64,000 nt of DNA, from contig CAXBDQ010000007.1 in the NCBI GenBank assembly GCA_963974675.1, positions 1 through 64,000 on the forward strand, in the 5' to 3' direction. The stretch comes from Porticoccus sp963974675. Its GTDB lineage: Bacteria > Pseudomonadota > Gammaproteobacteria > Pseudomonadales > Porticoccaceae. Every line of letters starts with the position of its first letter. The stretch's first letter is position 1. A program made the translations under genes and the position numbers. Positions 17,831 to 25,904 of the stretch are shown here, piece by piece. The notes beneath the pieces were generated by a model. It worked only from the letters and a program-made list of their open reading frames with translations. It ran no database searches and was not told where the DNA came from.

Positions 17831-18442
17831 GTGGCAGTAACTGCTTTAGAAGAAATTAAAGACTTTTTAGCCTGTGAAACGCCTGATAAATGGGTTGAGT
17901 CAGCATTGCATCATCAGGATGTCTTACTCATTGATCACGCGAACTGTGAGAAAAAAGCGGCCAGTACGGCACTCAATCTGATTTATCGTTATGTCGACAA
18001 CTTTGAGTTGCTTAATAAAATGTCTCGGTTGGCCCGTGAGGAAATGCGTCACTTTGAGCAGGTGATAGCGATTATGGCGGCGCGGGGTATTGAATACCGC
18101 AATGTCGATGCTTCTCGTTATGCCGCAGGCTTGCGGAAGAAAATCAGGACACATGAACCCGCAAAGCTTGTGGACACACTGATTGTGGGCGCATTTATCG
18201 AAGCAAGATCTTGTGAACGGTTTGCTAAGCTGGCCCCCTTTTTAGACGACGAGCTAAAGCAATTTTATTTGTCGTTACTGAAATCAGAAGGTCGACACTA
18301 TCGGGATTACCTCTCCTTGGCCAGAAAGGCTTCAGAGGGTAAAGCTATTGATGAGCGTGTGACGATCATACGAAATCAGGAACGTGAATTAATTGAAACG
18401 CCAGATGCGGTTTTCCATTTTCATTCAGGCCCTCCTTGCTAA
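17831..18442 (+). CDS. miaE: tRNA-(ms2io6A)-hydroxylase MiaE
   Basis: MiaE hydroxylates the isopentenyl group of ms2i6A37 in tRNAs that read UNN codons, using oxygen and a diiron centre. The ferritin-like four-helix fold shows the expected ligands: E40 in NCEKKAA, E71-x-x-H74 in REEMRHFEQ, E124 or E129 in IEARSCERF, and E153-x-x-H156 in SEGRHYRDY. Length (203 aa) is close to the Pseudomonas and Salmonella enzymes. The start is GTG. miaB and miaA, which provide the substrate, are not in this window. It lies 46 bp before an amidotransferase gene in the same direction. Confidence 0.93.
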   Translation: MAVTALEEIKDFLACETPDKWVESALHHQDVLLIDHANCEKKAASTALNLIYRYVDNFELLNKMSRLAREEMRHFEQVIAIMAARGIEYRNVDASRYAAGLRKKIRTHEPAKLVDTLIVGAFIEARSCERFAKLAPFLDDELKQFYLSLLKSEGRHYRDYLSLARKASEGKAIDERVTIIRNQERELIETPDAVFHFHSGPPC

Positions 18443-18488
18443 CGAATAAAAAGCAATTTGTCAGGGTAAACTAGAGCGGAGAATAGAG

Positions 18489-19289
18489 ATGTGCGAGTTG
18501 CTGGGAATGAGCGCCAACGTCCCCACAGATATTTGTTTCAGCTTTACCGGTTTGATGCAGCGCGGGGGTAATACTGGACCCCATGCCGATGGTTGGGGGA
18601 TTACCTTTTATGAAGGTAAGGGGTGTCGTTCATTTAAAGATCCGGCCCCGTCATGGGACTCAAAAATTGCTGATCTTGTGGCTAACTATCCCATCAAAAG
18701 TTGTTCTGTAGTCAGTCATATTCGCCAAGCTAATCGTGGTGCTGTTAGCTTGGAAAACACTCATCCGTTTACCCGTGAATTATGGGGGCAGAATTGGACC
18801 TTTGCCCATAATGGTCAATTGGAAAACTATGAAAGTCTCGATACCGGTTTTTTTCAAGCCATTGGTGAAACTGACAGTGAACATGCTTTTTGCTGGATAC
18901 TGAACCAACTCAAACTTCGTTATCCCCCATCTCTAGGAAATTCGGCGCCTGAGAACAGGGTTGAGGTTTACAGTTATATCGCGCAGTTGGCCGATCAGCT
19001 GAATGCGTTTGGGGTGTTTAATATGTTGCTTACAGATGGTGAATACCTGCTGGCTTATTGCAGTAATAATCTCTACTGGATTACCCGACGGGCTCCCTTT
19101 GGTGAAGCAAGTCTGGCAGACGAAGATGTCATTATCGACTTTAAGCAGGAAACCACGCCCAATGATGTGGTAACAGTGATTGCTACTCAACCGCTTACCC
19201 GCAATGAAACCTGGCAACAGATTCAGCCAGGCCATTATGATTTGTTTCGTTATGGTGAAAAGATTAGTGATGAGAACAATTGTGAGTAA
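18489..19289 (+). CDS. Class II glutamine amidotransferase (YafJ family)
   Basis: The N-terminal nucleophile Cys2 follows directly after the initiator Met (MCELLGMS), as in class II amidotransferases. Family motifs include GPHADGWGITFYEG, SHIRQANRG, NTHPFTRELWGQNWTFAHNGQL and TDSEHAFCWIL. The protein is a stand-alone glutaminase domain (266 aa) with no synthetase domain attached, as in YafJ. The physiological acceptor for the ammonia is unknown. It follows miaE by 46 bp and is probably co-transcribed with it. Confidence 0.87.
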   Translation: MCELLGMSANVPTDICFSFTGLMQRGGNTGPHADGWGITFYEGKGCRSFKDPAPSWDSKIADLVANYPIKSCSVVSHIRQANRGAVSLENTHPFTRELWGQNWTFAHNGQLENYESLDTGFFQAIGETDSEHAFCWILNQLKLRYPPSLGNSAPENRVEVYSYIAQLADQLNAFGVFNMLLTDGEYLLAYCSNNLYWITRRAPFGEASLADEDVIIDFKQETTPNDVVTVIATQPLTRNETWQQIQPGHYDLFRYGEKISDENNCE

Positions 19290-19429
19290 AGAATAAAAAA
19301 AACAGGGCCTTAGTCGTCCGTTAGAATTCCATCCTCTGGTGGATTTCAACACCGAGGACGTTTATCCTTCTGCAATCTTGCATAATACTCATCAATACAC
19401 CCTAATTACCCCTAGGCCAGAAGCCCTCA

Positions 19430-21094
19430 ATGTCAAAAATAGCGCCTTTCAACAGCAGCAAATTTTTAAACAACGATTTTTTCGGTAAGAAAATTACCTC
19501 TCCGTTGACCATTCCCTCTGGAATTGTGACAACGGCAACTTCAATTATTCAACATATTTTCGATACCATGCCCGAAGTGGGTGTGTTGACGACTAAAAGT
19601 GTAGGGCTAGAGCCACGGCCCGGTTATCGGGAACCCGTGATTAGTCAGTATGCCCCCGGTTGCTTTGTGAATGCCGTAGGTTTGACCAATCCCGGTGCCA
19701 GACAACTGGCGGAGTCTCTGGCGACCCTGAAGGTGCCCGAAGATCGCTTCCTGCTGACATCCATTTTTGGTGGTAGCGTTGAAGAGTTTGTTGAAGTGGC
19801 CAAAATTGTTGCGCCATTTTCTGATGGACTGGAACTCAATTTGTCCTGTCCTCACGCCAAGGGTTATGGCATGGCTATGGGGCAGGATCCGAAGCTAGTT
19901 AAAGAAATTACTGCGGCGGTAAAAGCAGTTGTAGATATTCCTGTGATTCCCAAGTTGACCCCCAATACAGATAATATTGCCGAGATTGCCAGGGCGGCTG
20001 TAGAAGGTGGTGCGGACGGACTTTGTGCCATTAATACAGTCGGTCCCGGATATACTTCTGCTTATGGACATCCGGTTCTGAGTAATGGTGCCGGTGGAAT
20101 GTCAGGTAAAGGGGTGCTGCCCATTGGGTTGAAATGTGTGCGTGAAATTGCCGAGGCGGTTGATTGCCCCATTATTGGTTGTGGTGGTGTCAGCAGTGCA
20201 GATGATGTTCGGGCATTTGTTAATGCGGGTGCTGATATTGTTGGCGTTGGCTCGGCGCTGATTGGTTTGACCACCGACGAAATGCGTGATTACTTCCAAA
20301 CTTTGCATAGGGATCTTGAGTACGGAAAAAAGCAAGCTGAAAGTATGATTCGCTACGATGTGGATATGCAATTCCGACCAGTTACATTGGTCTCGAATAA
20401 GCGTGTCACCGACGATATTTGTATTGTGACCTTCGATCGCAAGGTAAATGTTCAGGCTGGCGAGTTTATCTTTCTATGGATTCCTGGATTGGGTGAAAAA
20501 CCCTTCTCAGCGTTGACCGATGATCCTTTTTCTCTCGTGGTGATTGATGTGGGTATTTTTACCCATGAACTCATGGCGCTGGAACCTGGTATTGAAGTCT
20601 ATGTGAGAGGCCCATACGGTATCCCTGTGAACCCCGGCGATGGGGCCAAAATCATGGCGGTGAGTGGTGGTACCGGGCTGGCTGCGGTATATCAAATTGC
20701 CCGTGATTTTGAGAATGCCGAGATTTTTACCGGTGCTCGCAGCGGTGAACGCCTGTATTTTCTCGATGAGTGCAAAAAAATTGCCAATGTTCACGTAGCG
20801 ACGGATGATGGTAGCGAAGGCTATCAGGGATTTGTTACTGAGCTGCTCCGGGATCGCTTGCAAGAAATGCCACGGGAAGAGCTGGACAACCTAGTTTTCT
20901 ATAACTGTGGGCCAGCACCTATGGTTCATGCTGCTATTGCGGTACAGCGGGAGTTCTGTCGTGATGATCAGATCTTCAGTGCCATTGATTATCTGACCAA
21001 ATGCGGCATAGGACTCTGTGGTGCCTGTGCCGCCCCTGATGGGCGTAGACTTTGTGTCGATGGACCATTTCTTGAGGCTTCTTGCAGTCTATAA
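19430..21094 (+). CDS. Fused class 1B-type dihydroorotate dehydrogenase and PyrK-like electron transfer subunit
   Basis: The N-terminal part (about 1-305) is a class 1 dihydroorotate dehydrogenase TIM barrel with FMN-binding loops. C140 in ELNLSCPH lies at the catalytic cysteine position of class 1 enzymes. The C-terminal part (about 318-554) is a PyrK-like ferredoxin-reductase domain, with an FAD barrel, an NAD motif (SGGTGLAAVYQIA) and [2Fe-2S] cysteines 525, 530, 533 and 542. PyrD and PyrK are normally separate proteins in Gram-positive bacteria, whereas most gammaproteobacteria use the quinone-linked class 2 PyrD. A related oxidation, such as of another dihydropyrimidine, remains possible. 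Confidence 0.78.
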   Translation: MSKIAPFNSSKFLNNDFFGKKITSPLTIPSGIVTTATSIIQHIFDTMPEVGVLTTKSVGLEPRPGYREPVISQYAPGCFVNAVGLTNPGARQLAESLATLKVPEDRFLLTSIFGGSVEEFVEVAKIVAPFSDGLELNLSCPHAKGYGMAMGQDPKLVKEITAAVKAVVDIPVIPKLTPNTDNIAEIARAAVEGGADGLCAINTVGPGYTSAYGHPVLSNGAGGMSGKGVLPIGLKCVREIAEAVDCPIIGCGGVSSADDVRAFVNAGADIVGVGSALIGLTTDEMRDYFQTLHRDLEYGKKQAESMIRYDVDMQFRPVTLVSNKRVTDDICIVTFDRKVNVQAGEFIFLWIPGLGEKPFSALTDDPFSLVVIDVGIFTHELMALEPGIEVYVRGPYGIPVNPGDGAKIMAVSGGTGLAAVYQIARDFENAEIFTGARSGERLYFLDECKKIANVHVATDDGSEGYQGFVTELLRDRLQEMPREELDNLVFYNCGPAPMVHAAIAVQREFCRDDQIFSAIDYLTKCGIGLCGACAAPDGRRLCVDGPFLEASCSL

Positions 21095-21160
21095 ACTCGA
21101 AGGTTACAGATAACGCAGCAAGTTACACTCAACTCAAAAGTTACATTCACTTCATCGGTG

Positions 21161-21187
21161 AAAAAACCGGCGGTGCCGCTAGTTTTT
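21161..21187. terminator. Imperfect terminator hairpin between pyrDK and ppc
   Basis: A6 with CCGGCGG pairs with CCGCTAG and T5 around a short loop, with one wobble and one mismatch. It lies between converging genes, closer to the pyrDK stop. Confidence 0.55.
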
Positions 21188-21303
21188 CTTATTCTTTTTT
21201 ATGAGCTGCTTTTCGTTTTCAGAAAAAGGTCGAGAGGATAGGCCGCGTTTATGTCCTCTAATATCTCGGCCTTCTTCTGCCACATGGTTACCATTTCATT
21301 GCC

Positions 21304-24024
21304 CTAACCAGTATTCCGCAAGCCAGCGGCAATACCCGCAATAGATACCATTAAGCCTTGCTCTAGTAATGGCTCCTTACTTTCTCCATGTTCTCTCAAA
21401 CGACGCATTAATTCGACTTGGGTAATATGCAGTGGGTCGATGTAGGGATTGCGGCGCAGAATTGAATCGCGCAACACGGGGTTGTTGTACAGTAATTTAT
21501 GGCCACTTATTTTTTTTATGGCCTCTGTTGCCTGTGCCAATCCTGCTTGCAACTCTTTACCTAATGCAATCAGTGGTGTTTGATTAGACTTTGTCTCAGT
21601 GCCGTTGGTCTGTTCGGCACTTTCTGGCGGCACAACACTCAGCAGTCGGAGTTCATAGTAGGCAGCAACACGACTATCCACTTTGGCGAGAACCATTTCC
21701 TGCATATCCATTAGCATGCGGAAGAAGGTCCAGTTTTTTTGCATCTCTTGAAGTAATGACTGCTGACCTTGTTCGGTCGCATCCATCAATGCTTTACCGG
21801 TACCCAACCAAGCAGGCAGCATAAAGCGCATTTGGGTCCAAGCAAAAACCCAGGGAATAGCCCTTAAGCTTTCTACGCCACCACTCACTTCACGCTTCGC
21901 AGGACGGCTACCCAATGATAAACGACGCAGCTCCATCTCAGGTGTGACAGCACGAAAATACGGTACGAAACGTGGATCATCATGAACAATGCGGCGGTAT
22001 TCTAATACAGAATCGTCAGACAATTGCTGCATCATATCGCGCCAACTTTGTTTTGGTTTGGAATGCGGGGCGAGTGAGGCTTCCAGTGTGCCGGTGGTGT
22101 ACAGCTCCAGATTTAGCATGGCGAGTTCATGAAGGCCGAACTTAAATTGAATCATTTCGCCTTGTTCGGTAACACGTACGCTACCGTTAATCGTACCCGG
22201 TGGTTGTGACAGCAGCGCATCATACGCGGGGCTACCACCGCGGCTGGCTGAACCACCTCGGCCATGGAATAACGTCAGGTGTACTCCGTGCTGTTCACAA
22301 ATAGCACTGATAGATTCCTGTGCCCGATATTGCCCCCAAGAAGCGGCGAAAAAACCGGCATCTTTGGCGGAATCTGAATAACCGATCATGACTTCCTGAT
22401 GGCCGTTAATGACATTCTTGTAGTCATCTATTGAGAGCAATCGGTCGATAGCTTGTGCCGCACCTTCTAAATCACTCAGGGTTTCAAATAACGGCACAAT
22501 CCGTTGTGGGTGCTGGCAACCCGTTTTTTGCTGCAATAAACGCACAGCCAAAACATCGGAAGGATGTGTCGCCATGGAAATAATGTAAGCGCCTAAGGCG
22601 GAAGGTGGTTGTTGCGATAACACGTTAAACGTATCGAGTACTTCTTGGGTGTCGGCCGAAGCGGGGAAGTCGATTGGAATTAGAGGACGACGGTTTTGAA
22701 TCTCATCAAGTAAAAATGCTTGTTTATCTTCTTCACTCCAATCTTTATAAGAAACTCCATTTTTTATCATCTCAAGGAAATCGGTGATTTCGCTAATGGC
22801 CGCACGATGACGTGCTGAATCCTGGCGAATATCTAGCCGCAGTAATGTCATACCAAAACATGTCACCCGGCGAATAATGGTTGTCAGGCTACCTTCTGCA
22901 ATACCCTTCATGCCACATTCAACTAATGAATCGTAGATCAGTTGCAAAGGTTCTAATATTTCGTGGTCGTATAAATAAACAGGTAGGTCTAACTCCTGCC
23001 CCCTTAGCTTTGCATCGGCCCAGTCACGGGTGTTTTGTAATTGTTGGCGTACATTTCGTAAAAATTCTCGATAGGGTTCAGGGTGAGATCCCACCTTATC
23101 TCGAAGCGCTTGATTACATTCAGCAACAGACAGATCTTCTCGTAATTCATTGATGTCATTAAATAATAAATCTGCTGCTTGCCAGCGACCTAAGGTGATC
23201 ACTCTTTCTGTTACTTTCGCGGTGACATAGGGGTTGCCGTCGCGATCACCACCCATCCAAGAGGTAAAGCGAATAGGGGTCGCGGTTAACGGTAAGTGTT
23301 TACCTGTGTGCTCAACGAGCTGCCGATCTAACTCGCGTAAAAAATCGGGCAGCGCCCGCCACAGTGTTTCCTCTACCGTAGCAAAGCCCCACTTGGCCTC
23401 ATCTATCGGCGTTGGTTTATGACGACGGATTTCATCGGTATGCCAGTGGGATAAAATACGACGACGTAAACGCTCAAGTTGGTGCCGATGCTGAGCCGGT
23501 GTTGTATCGTCGTTATCAAGTGTAGAAAGCGACTGACTGATTTCATTAAATTTTCGGCGTAGTGTGCGGCGGGTAATTTCTGTTGGGTGAGCAGTTAACA
23601 CTAACTCCACCTGCATTGTCGTGACAGCATCGTAAAGTGCGTCACCGGTAATCCCTTTTGCTATAAGGCGCGGTAACAATTCTGTTAATGATCCAGGTAA
23701 TGAGGGCGCATCATCGATAAGAGCCTCATTGCGTAACTGCTCATGTCCACAACGAACCTGATGGTGTTGCTCGGCAATATTGGCGTAATTAAGAAAGTGA
23801 GTAAAAGCACGCGCTACGGGGACCAGCTCCTCATCGGACAACTGCCCCATTAATTCGACCAATTTGGTCCAGTCATTGGTTGCGTGGCTACTAATCGCAA
23901 GGTCGCGAATTTCTTCGACTTTGTTATATAAATCTTCACCGACCTGTGAACGAATGGTATCGCCGAGGATACTGCCCAACAGGCGAATATTGTCACGTAA
24001 ATGTATTTGAAGTTCGTCAGACAT
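21304..24024 (-). CDS. ppc: Phosphoenolpyruvate carboxylase
   Basis: Ppc carboxylates phosphoenolpyruvate to oxaloacetate to refill the TCA cycle. Diagnostic motifs are VLTAHPTEITRRTL with the catalytic histidine, WMGGDRDGNPYVT, GYSDSAKDAGFFAASWGQY, FHGRGGSASRGGSPAYDAL (the glycine-rich loop) and the C-terminal GLRNTG, in which the last residues bind aspartate. Length (906 aa) is normal. It converges with the fused dihydroorotate dehydrogenase gene; oxaloacetate feeds aspartate and hence pyrimidines, though this pairing may be chance. The repeat array and integron cassette start about 50 bp upstream of its start codon. Confidence 0.96.
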   Translation of the reverse strand: MSDELQIHLRDNIRLLGSILGDTIRSQVGEDLYNKVEEIRDLAISSHATNDWTKLVELMGQLSDEELVPVARAFTHFLNYANIAEQHHQVRCGHEQLRNEALIDDAPSLPGSLTELLPRLIAKGITGDALYDAVTTMQVELVLTAHPTEITRRTLRRKFNEISQSLSTLDNDDTTPAQHRHQLERLRRRILSHWHTDEIRRHKPTPIDEAKWGFATVEETLWRALPDFLRELDRQLVEHTGKHLPLTATPIRFTSWMGGDRDGNPYVTAKVTERVITLGRWQAADLLFNDINELREDLSVAECNQALRDKVGSHPEPYREFLRNVRQQLQNTRDWADAKLRGQELDLPVYLYDHEILEPLQLIYDSLVECGMKGIAEGSLTTIIRRVTCFGMTLLRLDIRQDSARHRAAISEITDFLEMIKNGVSYKDWSEEDKQAFLLDEIQNRRPLIPIDFPASADTQEVLDTFNVLSQQPPSALGAYIISMATHPSDVLAVRLLQQKTGCQHPQRIVPLFETLSDLEGAAQAIDRLLSIDDYKNVINGHQEVMIGYSDSAKDAGFFAASWGQYRAQESISAICEQHGVHLTLFHGRGGSASRGGSPAYDALLSQPPGTINGSVRVTEQGEMIQFKFGLHELAMLNLELYTTGTLEASLAPHSKPKQSWRDMMQQLSDDSVLEYRRIVHDDPRFVPYFRAVTPEMELRRLSLGSRPAKREVSGGVESLRAIPWVFAWTQMRFMLPAWLGTGKALMDATEQGQQSLLQEMQKNWTFFRMLMDMQEMVLAKVDSRVAAYYELRLLSVVPPESAEQTNGTETKSNQTPLIALGKELQAGLAQATEAIKKISGHKLLYNNPVLRDSILRRNPYIDPLHITQVELMRRLREHGESKEPLLEQGLMVSIAGIAAGLRNTG

Positions 24025-24076
24025 GAATACAGGGCCTTATTCAATGGATGTGACTAGCAATTTTGATACGTACTGA

Positions 24077-24256
24077 AGTGAGACTACTCGGTTATACACT
24101 ATTCGTCATGCGGAAGCAGAGTGGAAAATAAATGCGTCCCCTTTATTCGAAGCAGAGTGGAAAATAAATGCGTCCCCTTTATTCAGTGAGACTACTCGGT
24201 TATACGCTATTCGTCATGCAGAAGCAGAGTGGAAAATAAATGCGTCCCCTTTATTC
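24077..24256. repeat. Modular repeat array A-B-B-A-B of 36-bp units
   Basis: Two different 36-bp units alternate without gaps: A 24077-24112, B 24113-24148, B 24149-24184, A 24185-24220 and B 24221-24256. The two A copies differ at two positions, and the three B copies are identical. Unit B contains GTGGAAAATAAATGCGTCCC. Similar 'AAATAAATGCGTCCCC' stretches are dispersed in other proteobacteria, often near REP-associated transposases, to my recollection. The array ends 14 bp before the attC site and starts about 50 bp upstream of ppc. Confidence 0.95.
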
Positions 24257-24270
24257 TCTTTATTCTTATT

Positions 24271-24317
24271 CCTAACGCCCAAAGCAGCGGTTTATCCGCT
24301 GCCTTTGCTTGTTAGGC
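24271..24317 (-). repeat. Integron attC recombination site
   Basis: On the minus strand the site begins with the R'' core GCCTAAC and ends with the R' core GTTAGG. Between them are nearly complementary arms AAAGGCAGCGG and CCGCTGCTTT around an ATAAA loop. One unpaired G in the left arm matches the extrahelical bases that direct strand choice by integron integrases. The total of 47 bp is in the short attC class. The last R' base is A instead of the usual pyrimidine. Confidence 0.85.
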
Positions 24318-24724
24318 ATTTTTGGATGCCACCGAACTACATTCTTTACAGTGATAAAAAAAAGAAAGTACTACTACCCAAAATGGACCACCAAAAGTAA
24401 ATACGCAAATAACTATCACCGTCGCTGTGTTATTAGCTACCGCTCTAGGATTGTAGAGCCAGCATGCCCCAAAGAAAGCCAAGCAAACTAAAGTAATTAC
24501 CAACCAGTTGAAACAGAGGAGAGTTCTACTTTTTTTGAGGGCGCTATATATAGTAAGGATAGAGGATAAGGACAAAGTCATTAGAAACCATAGCCCAAAA
24601 TGAGGCGCGTAATTAGCGCCTTTAAATATCGCAGCGGATGGATAACCGATGAAGAGGGAAAGGGCTACCGAAAAAAGAAAGGAACTTAGTATATAACTCG
24701 GATCTGGTTTCATTGTGCGCCTAA
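24276..24724 (-). mobile_element. Solitary integron gene cassette
   Basis: The element has the layout of a mobile cassette. It starts at a GTTAGGC core (24725 down to 24719), has an ATG five bases later, one open frame of 133 codons whose stop lies inside the R'' core, and then the attC. Cassette length between the two recombination points is about 449 bp. No integron integrase gene is visible in the window, so it was either inserted at a secondary site or is left over from a lost array. A possible but weak second attC lies just upstream (about 24719-24828). Confidence 0.78.
24312..24713 (-). CDS. Cassette-borne membrane protein of unknown function
   Basis: This 133-residue protein has four predicted membrane helices (about 7-28, 36-57, 65-87 and 96-118) and little else. 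The C-terminal tail contains HCKECSS. I recognise no family. Its start lies five bases after a cassette core site, and its TAA stop lies inside the attC core, which is typical of genes carried by integron cassettes. No ribosome-binding site is visible, which is also common for cassettes. The function is unknown. Confidence 0.72.
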   Translation of the reverse strand: MKPDPSYILSSFLFSVALSLFIGYPSAAIFKGANYAPHFGLWFLMTLSLSSILTIYSALKKSRTLLCFNWLVITLVCLAFFGACWLYNPRAVANNTATVIVICVFTFGGPFWVVVLSFFYHCKECSSVASKNA

Positions 24725-24725
24725 C

Positions 24726-25048
24726 AGTTTATTCAAAAGCCTATGGCCTTATATCACTTTGGCCCCCTTATCTCAGGGGCAACGATTTTAAACCAAGACT
24801 ATTTTTGTTTATTTACAACGGGTTAGAGAAAAGAAGAGCTTTTGTGATTTGGCAAAAGAAGCTTAATCCCTGCTTTTATTTTCCTATCCTTGGCCGCTGA
24901 TCATAAATCAACACCTTTTAAAATCAAATGCTTAATGATGATGTGTCGGTGAACAGAGGCCTATGGCTGCTGATCTAGTGTGCGGGGGTATTTGCAAGGG
25001 TGGTTGTGGCTCTAAAATATAAGGGGTGGGGTATTAGTCGTATAGATC
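24726..25048. other. Intergenic stretch between the cassette and lpxH
   Basis: I see no gene here. GCCCC and GGGGC arms near 24760-24780 and the GGTTAGA at about 24819 could be parts of a degraded longer attC for the cassette's upstream side, but the pairing is weak. The rest is featureless. Confidence 0.4.
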
Positions 25049-25762
25049 TTAAATGGGAAAAGAAATCAGTTCGGGTGAGGTGTTTTCAGTGACGCGGATA
25101 TACCAGCCATTATGGTGCCAGTCGCCGAGCACTATTCTTTCGCCATTTTTGTGCTGGTGCCGGTTCGGCCTGTGAGTGTGGCCATGAATCATGATGTTCA
25201 CTTGATACTCTTCCAAAACGCGTTCAACTTCGGAAGGCGTGACATCCATAATATTGTCGGACTTGTTGGCATTGACCTTCATGCTTTTTGATCGCCAGCT
25301 TGCTGCAATATTCTGGCGTGTTTTCAGTGGTAGATGGTTTAGACACCAGCGGAAAACAGGGTGCCGTGCTTTGCGTCGAAATTTTTGATATTGCTCATCG
25401 CCAATGCACAAAGTATCACCGTGTAATAGCAGGATCTTTTGTCCTTCGAGTTGGGCGACATAGTGGTCAGGCAAGAGCGTACAGCCGGTTTCATGGGCAA
25501 AACGTTTGTCGATTAGAAAATCCCTGTTGCCTTGCATGAAATACAGCTCAGTACCGCTGTCTCCCAGTTCTTTTAAGGCCGAAATGACGTCGCGCGATAG
25601 GGGCGCTGGGTCGTCATCTCCTACCCAGGCTTCAAATAGGTCGCCAAGTATATAGAGCGCCTTTGCTTGTTGTGCCTCATTTTTCAGAAAATCAAAGAAT
25701 GCCCTAGAGGCTGCGGGGCGATCAGGCGAGAGATGCAGGTCAGAGATAACTAATGTTGTCAT
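25049..25762 (-). CDS. lpxH: UDP-2,3-diacylglucosamine diphosphatase
   Basis: LpxH hydrolyses UDP-2,3-diacylglucosamine to lipid X and UMP, the fourth step of lipid A synthesis, at the inner face of the inner membrane. The calcineurin-like dimetal motifs are all present: SDLHLS (8-13), GDLFEAWVGDD, GNRDFL, LLHGDTLC and HGHTHRPNRH. Length (237 aa) is normal. It lies downstream of ppiB on the same strand, as in E. coli and Pseudomonas, but a perfect 17-bp hairpin lies between them. Confidence 0.94.
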   Translation of the reverse strand: MTTLVISDLHLSPDRPAASRAFFDFLKNEAQQAKALYILGDLFEAWVGDDDPAPLSRDVISALKELGDSGTELYFMQGNRDFLIDKRFAHETGCTLLPDHYVAQLEGQKILLLHGDTLCIGDEQYQKFRRKARHPVFRWCLNHLPLKTRQNIAASWRSKSMKVNANKSDNIMDVTPSEVERVLEEYQVNIMIHGHTHRPNRHQHKNGERIVLGDWHHNGWYIRVTENTSPELISFPI

Positions 25763-25853
25763 GTGACGAGTGTGGCCGTTATGGGACTGTTTTGTAACCG
25801 GTTTATAACCAGCTTGTCATTAACCAAGGGTAGCCAAAAATTCAGGGTAACTA

Positions 25854-25897
25854 AATCAGGTCTGTGGGCCGTGGAAGTCTGGCCCACAGACCTGATT
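25854..25897. other. Perfect 17-bp inverted repeat between ppiB and lpxH
   Basis: The left arm (25854-25870) and right arm (25881-25897) are exact complements, beginning AATCAGGTCTG, around a 10-base loop. No T-run follows on either strand, so this is not a standard terminator. It starts 8 bases after the ppiB stop codon, in the read-through path to lpxH. Confidence 0.9.
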
Positions 25898-25904
25898 GAA
25901 TAAG

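Noticed and set aside
24719..24828. Second, longer attC upstream of the cassette
   Set aside because: Only the outer core and a GGTTAGA at the far end match; the arms do not pair well, so it is mentioned only as a possibility.
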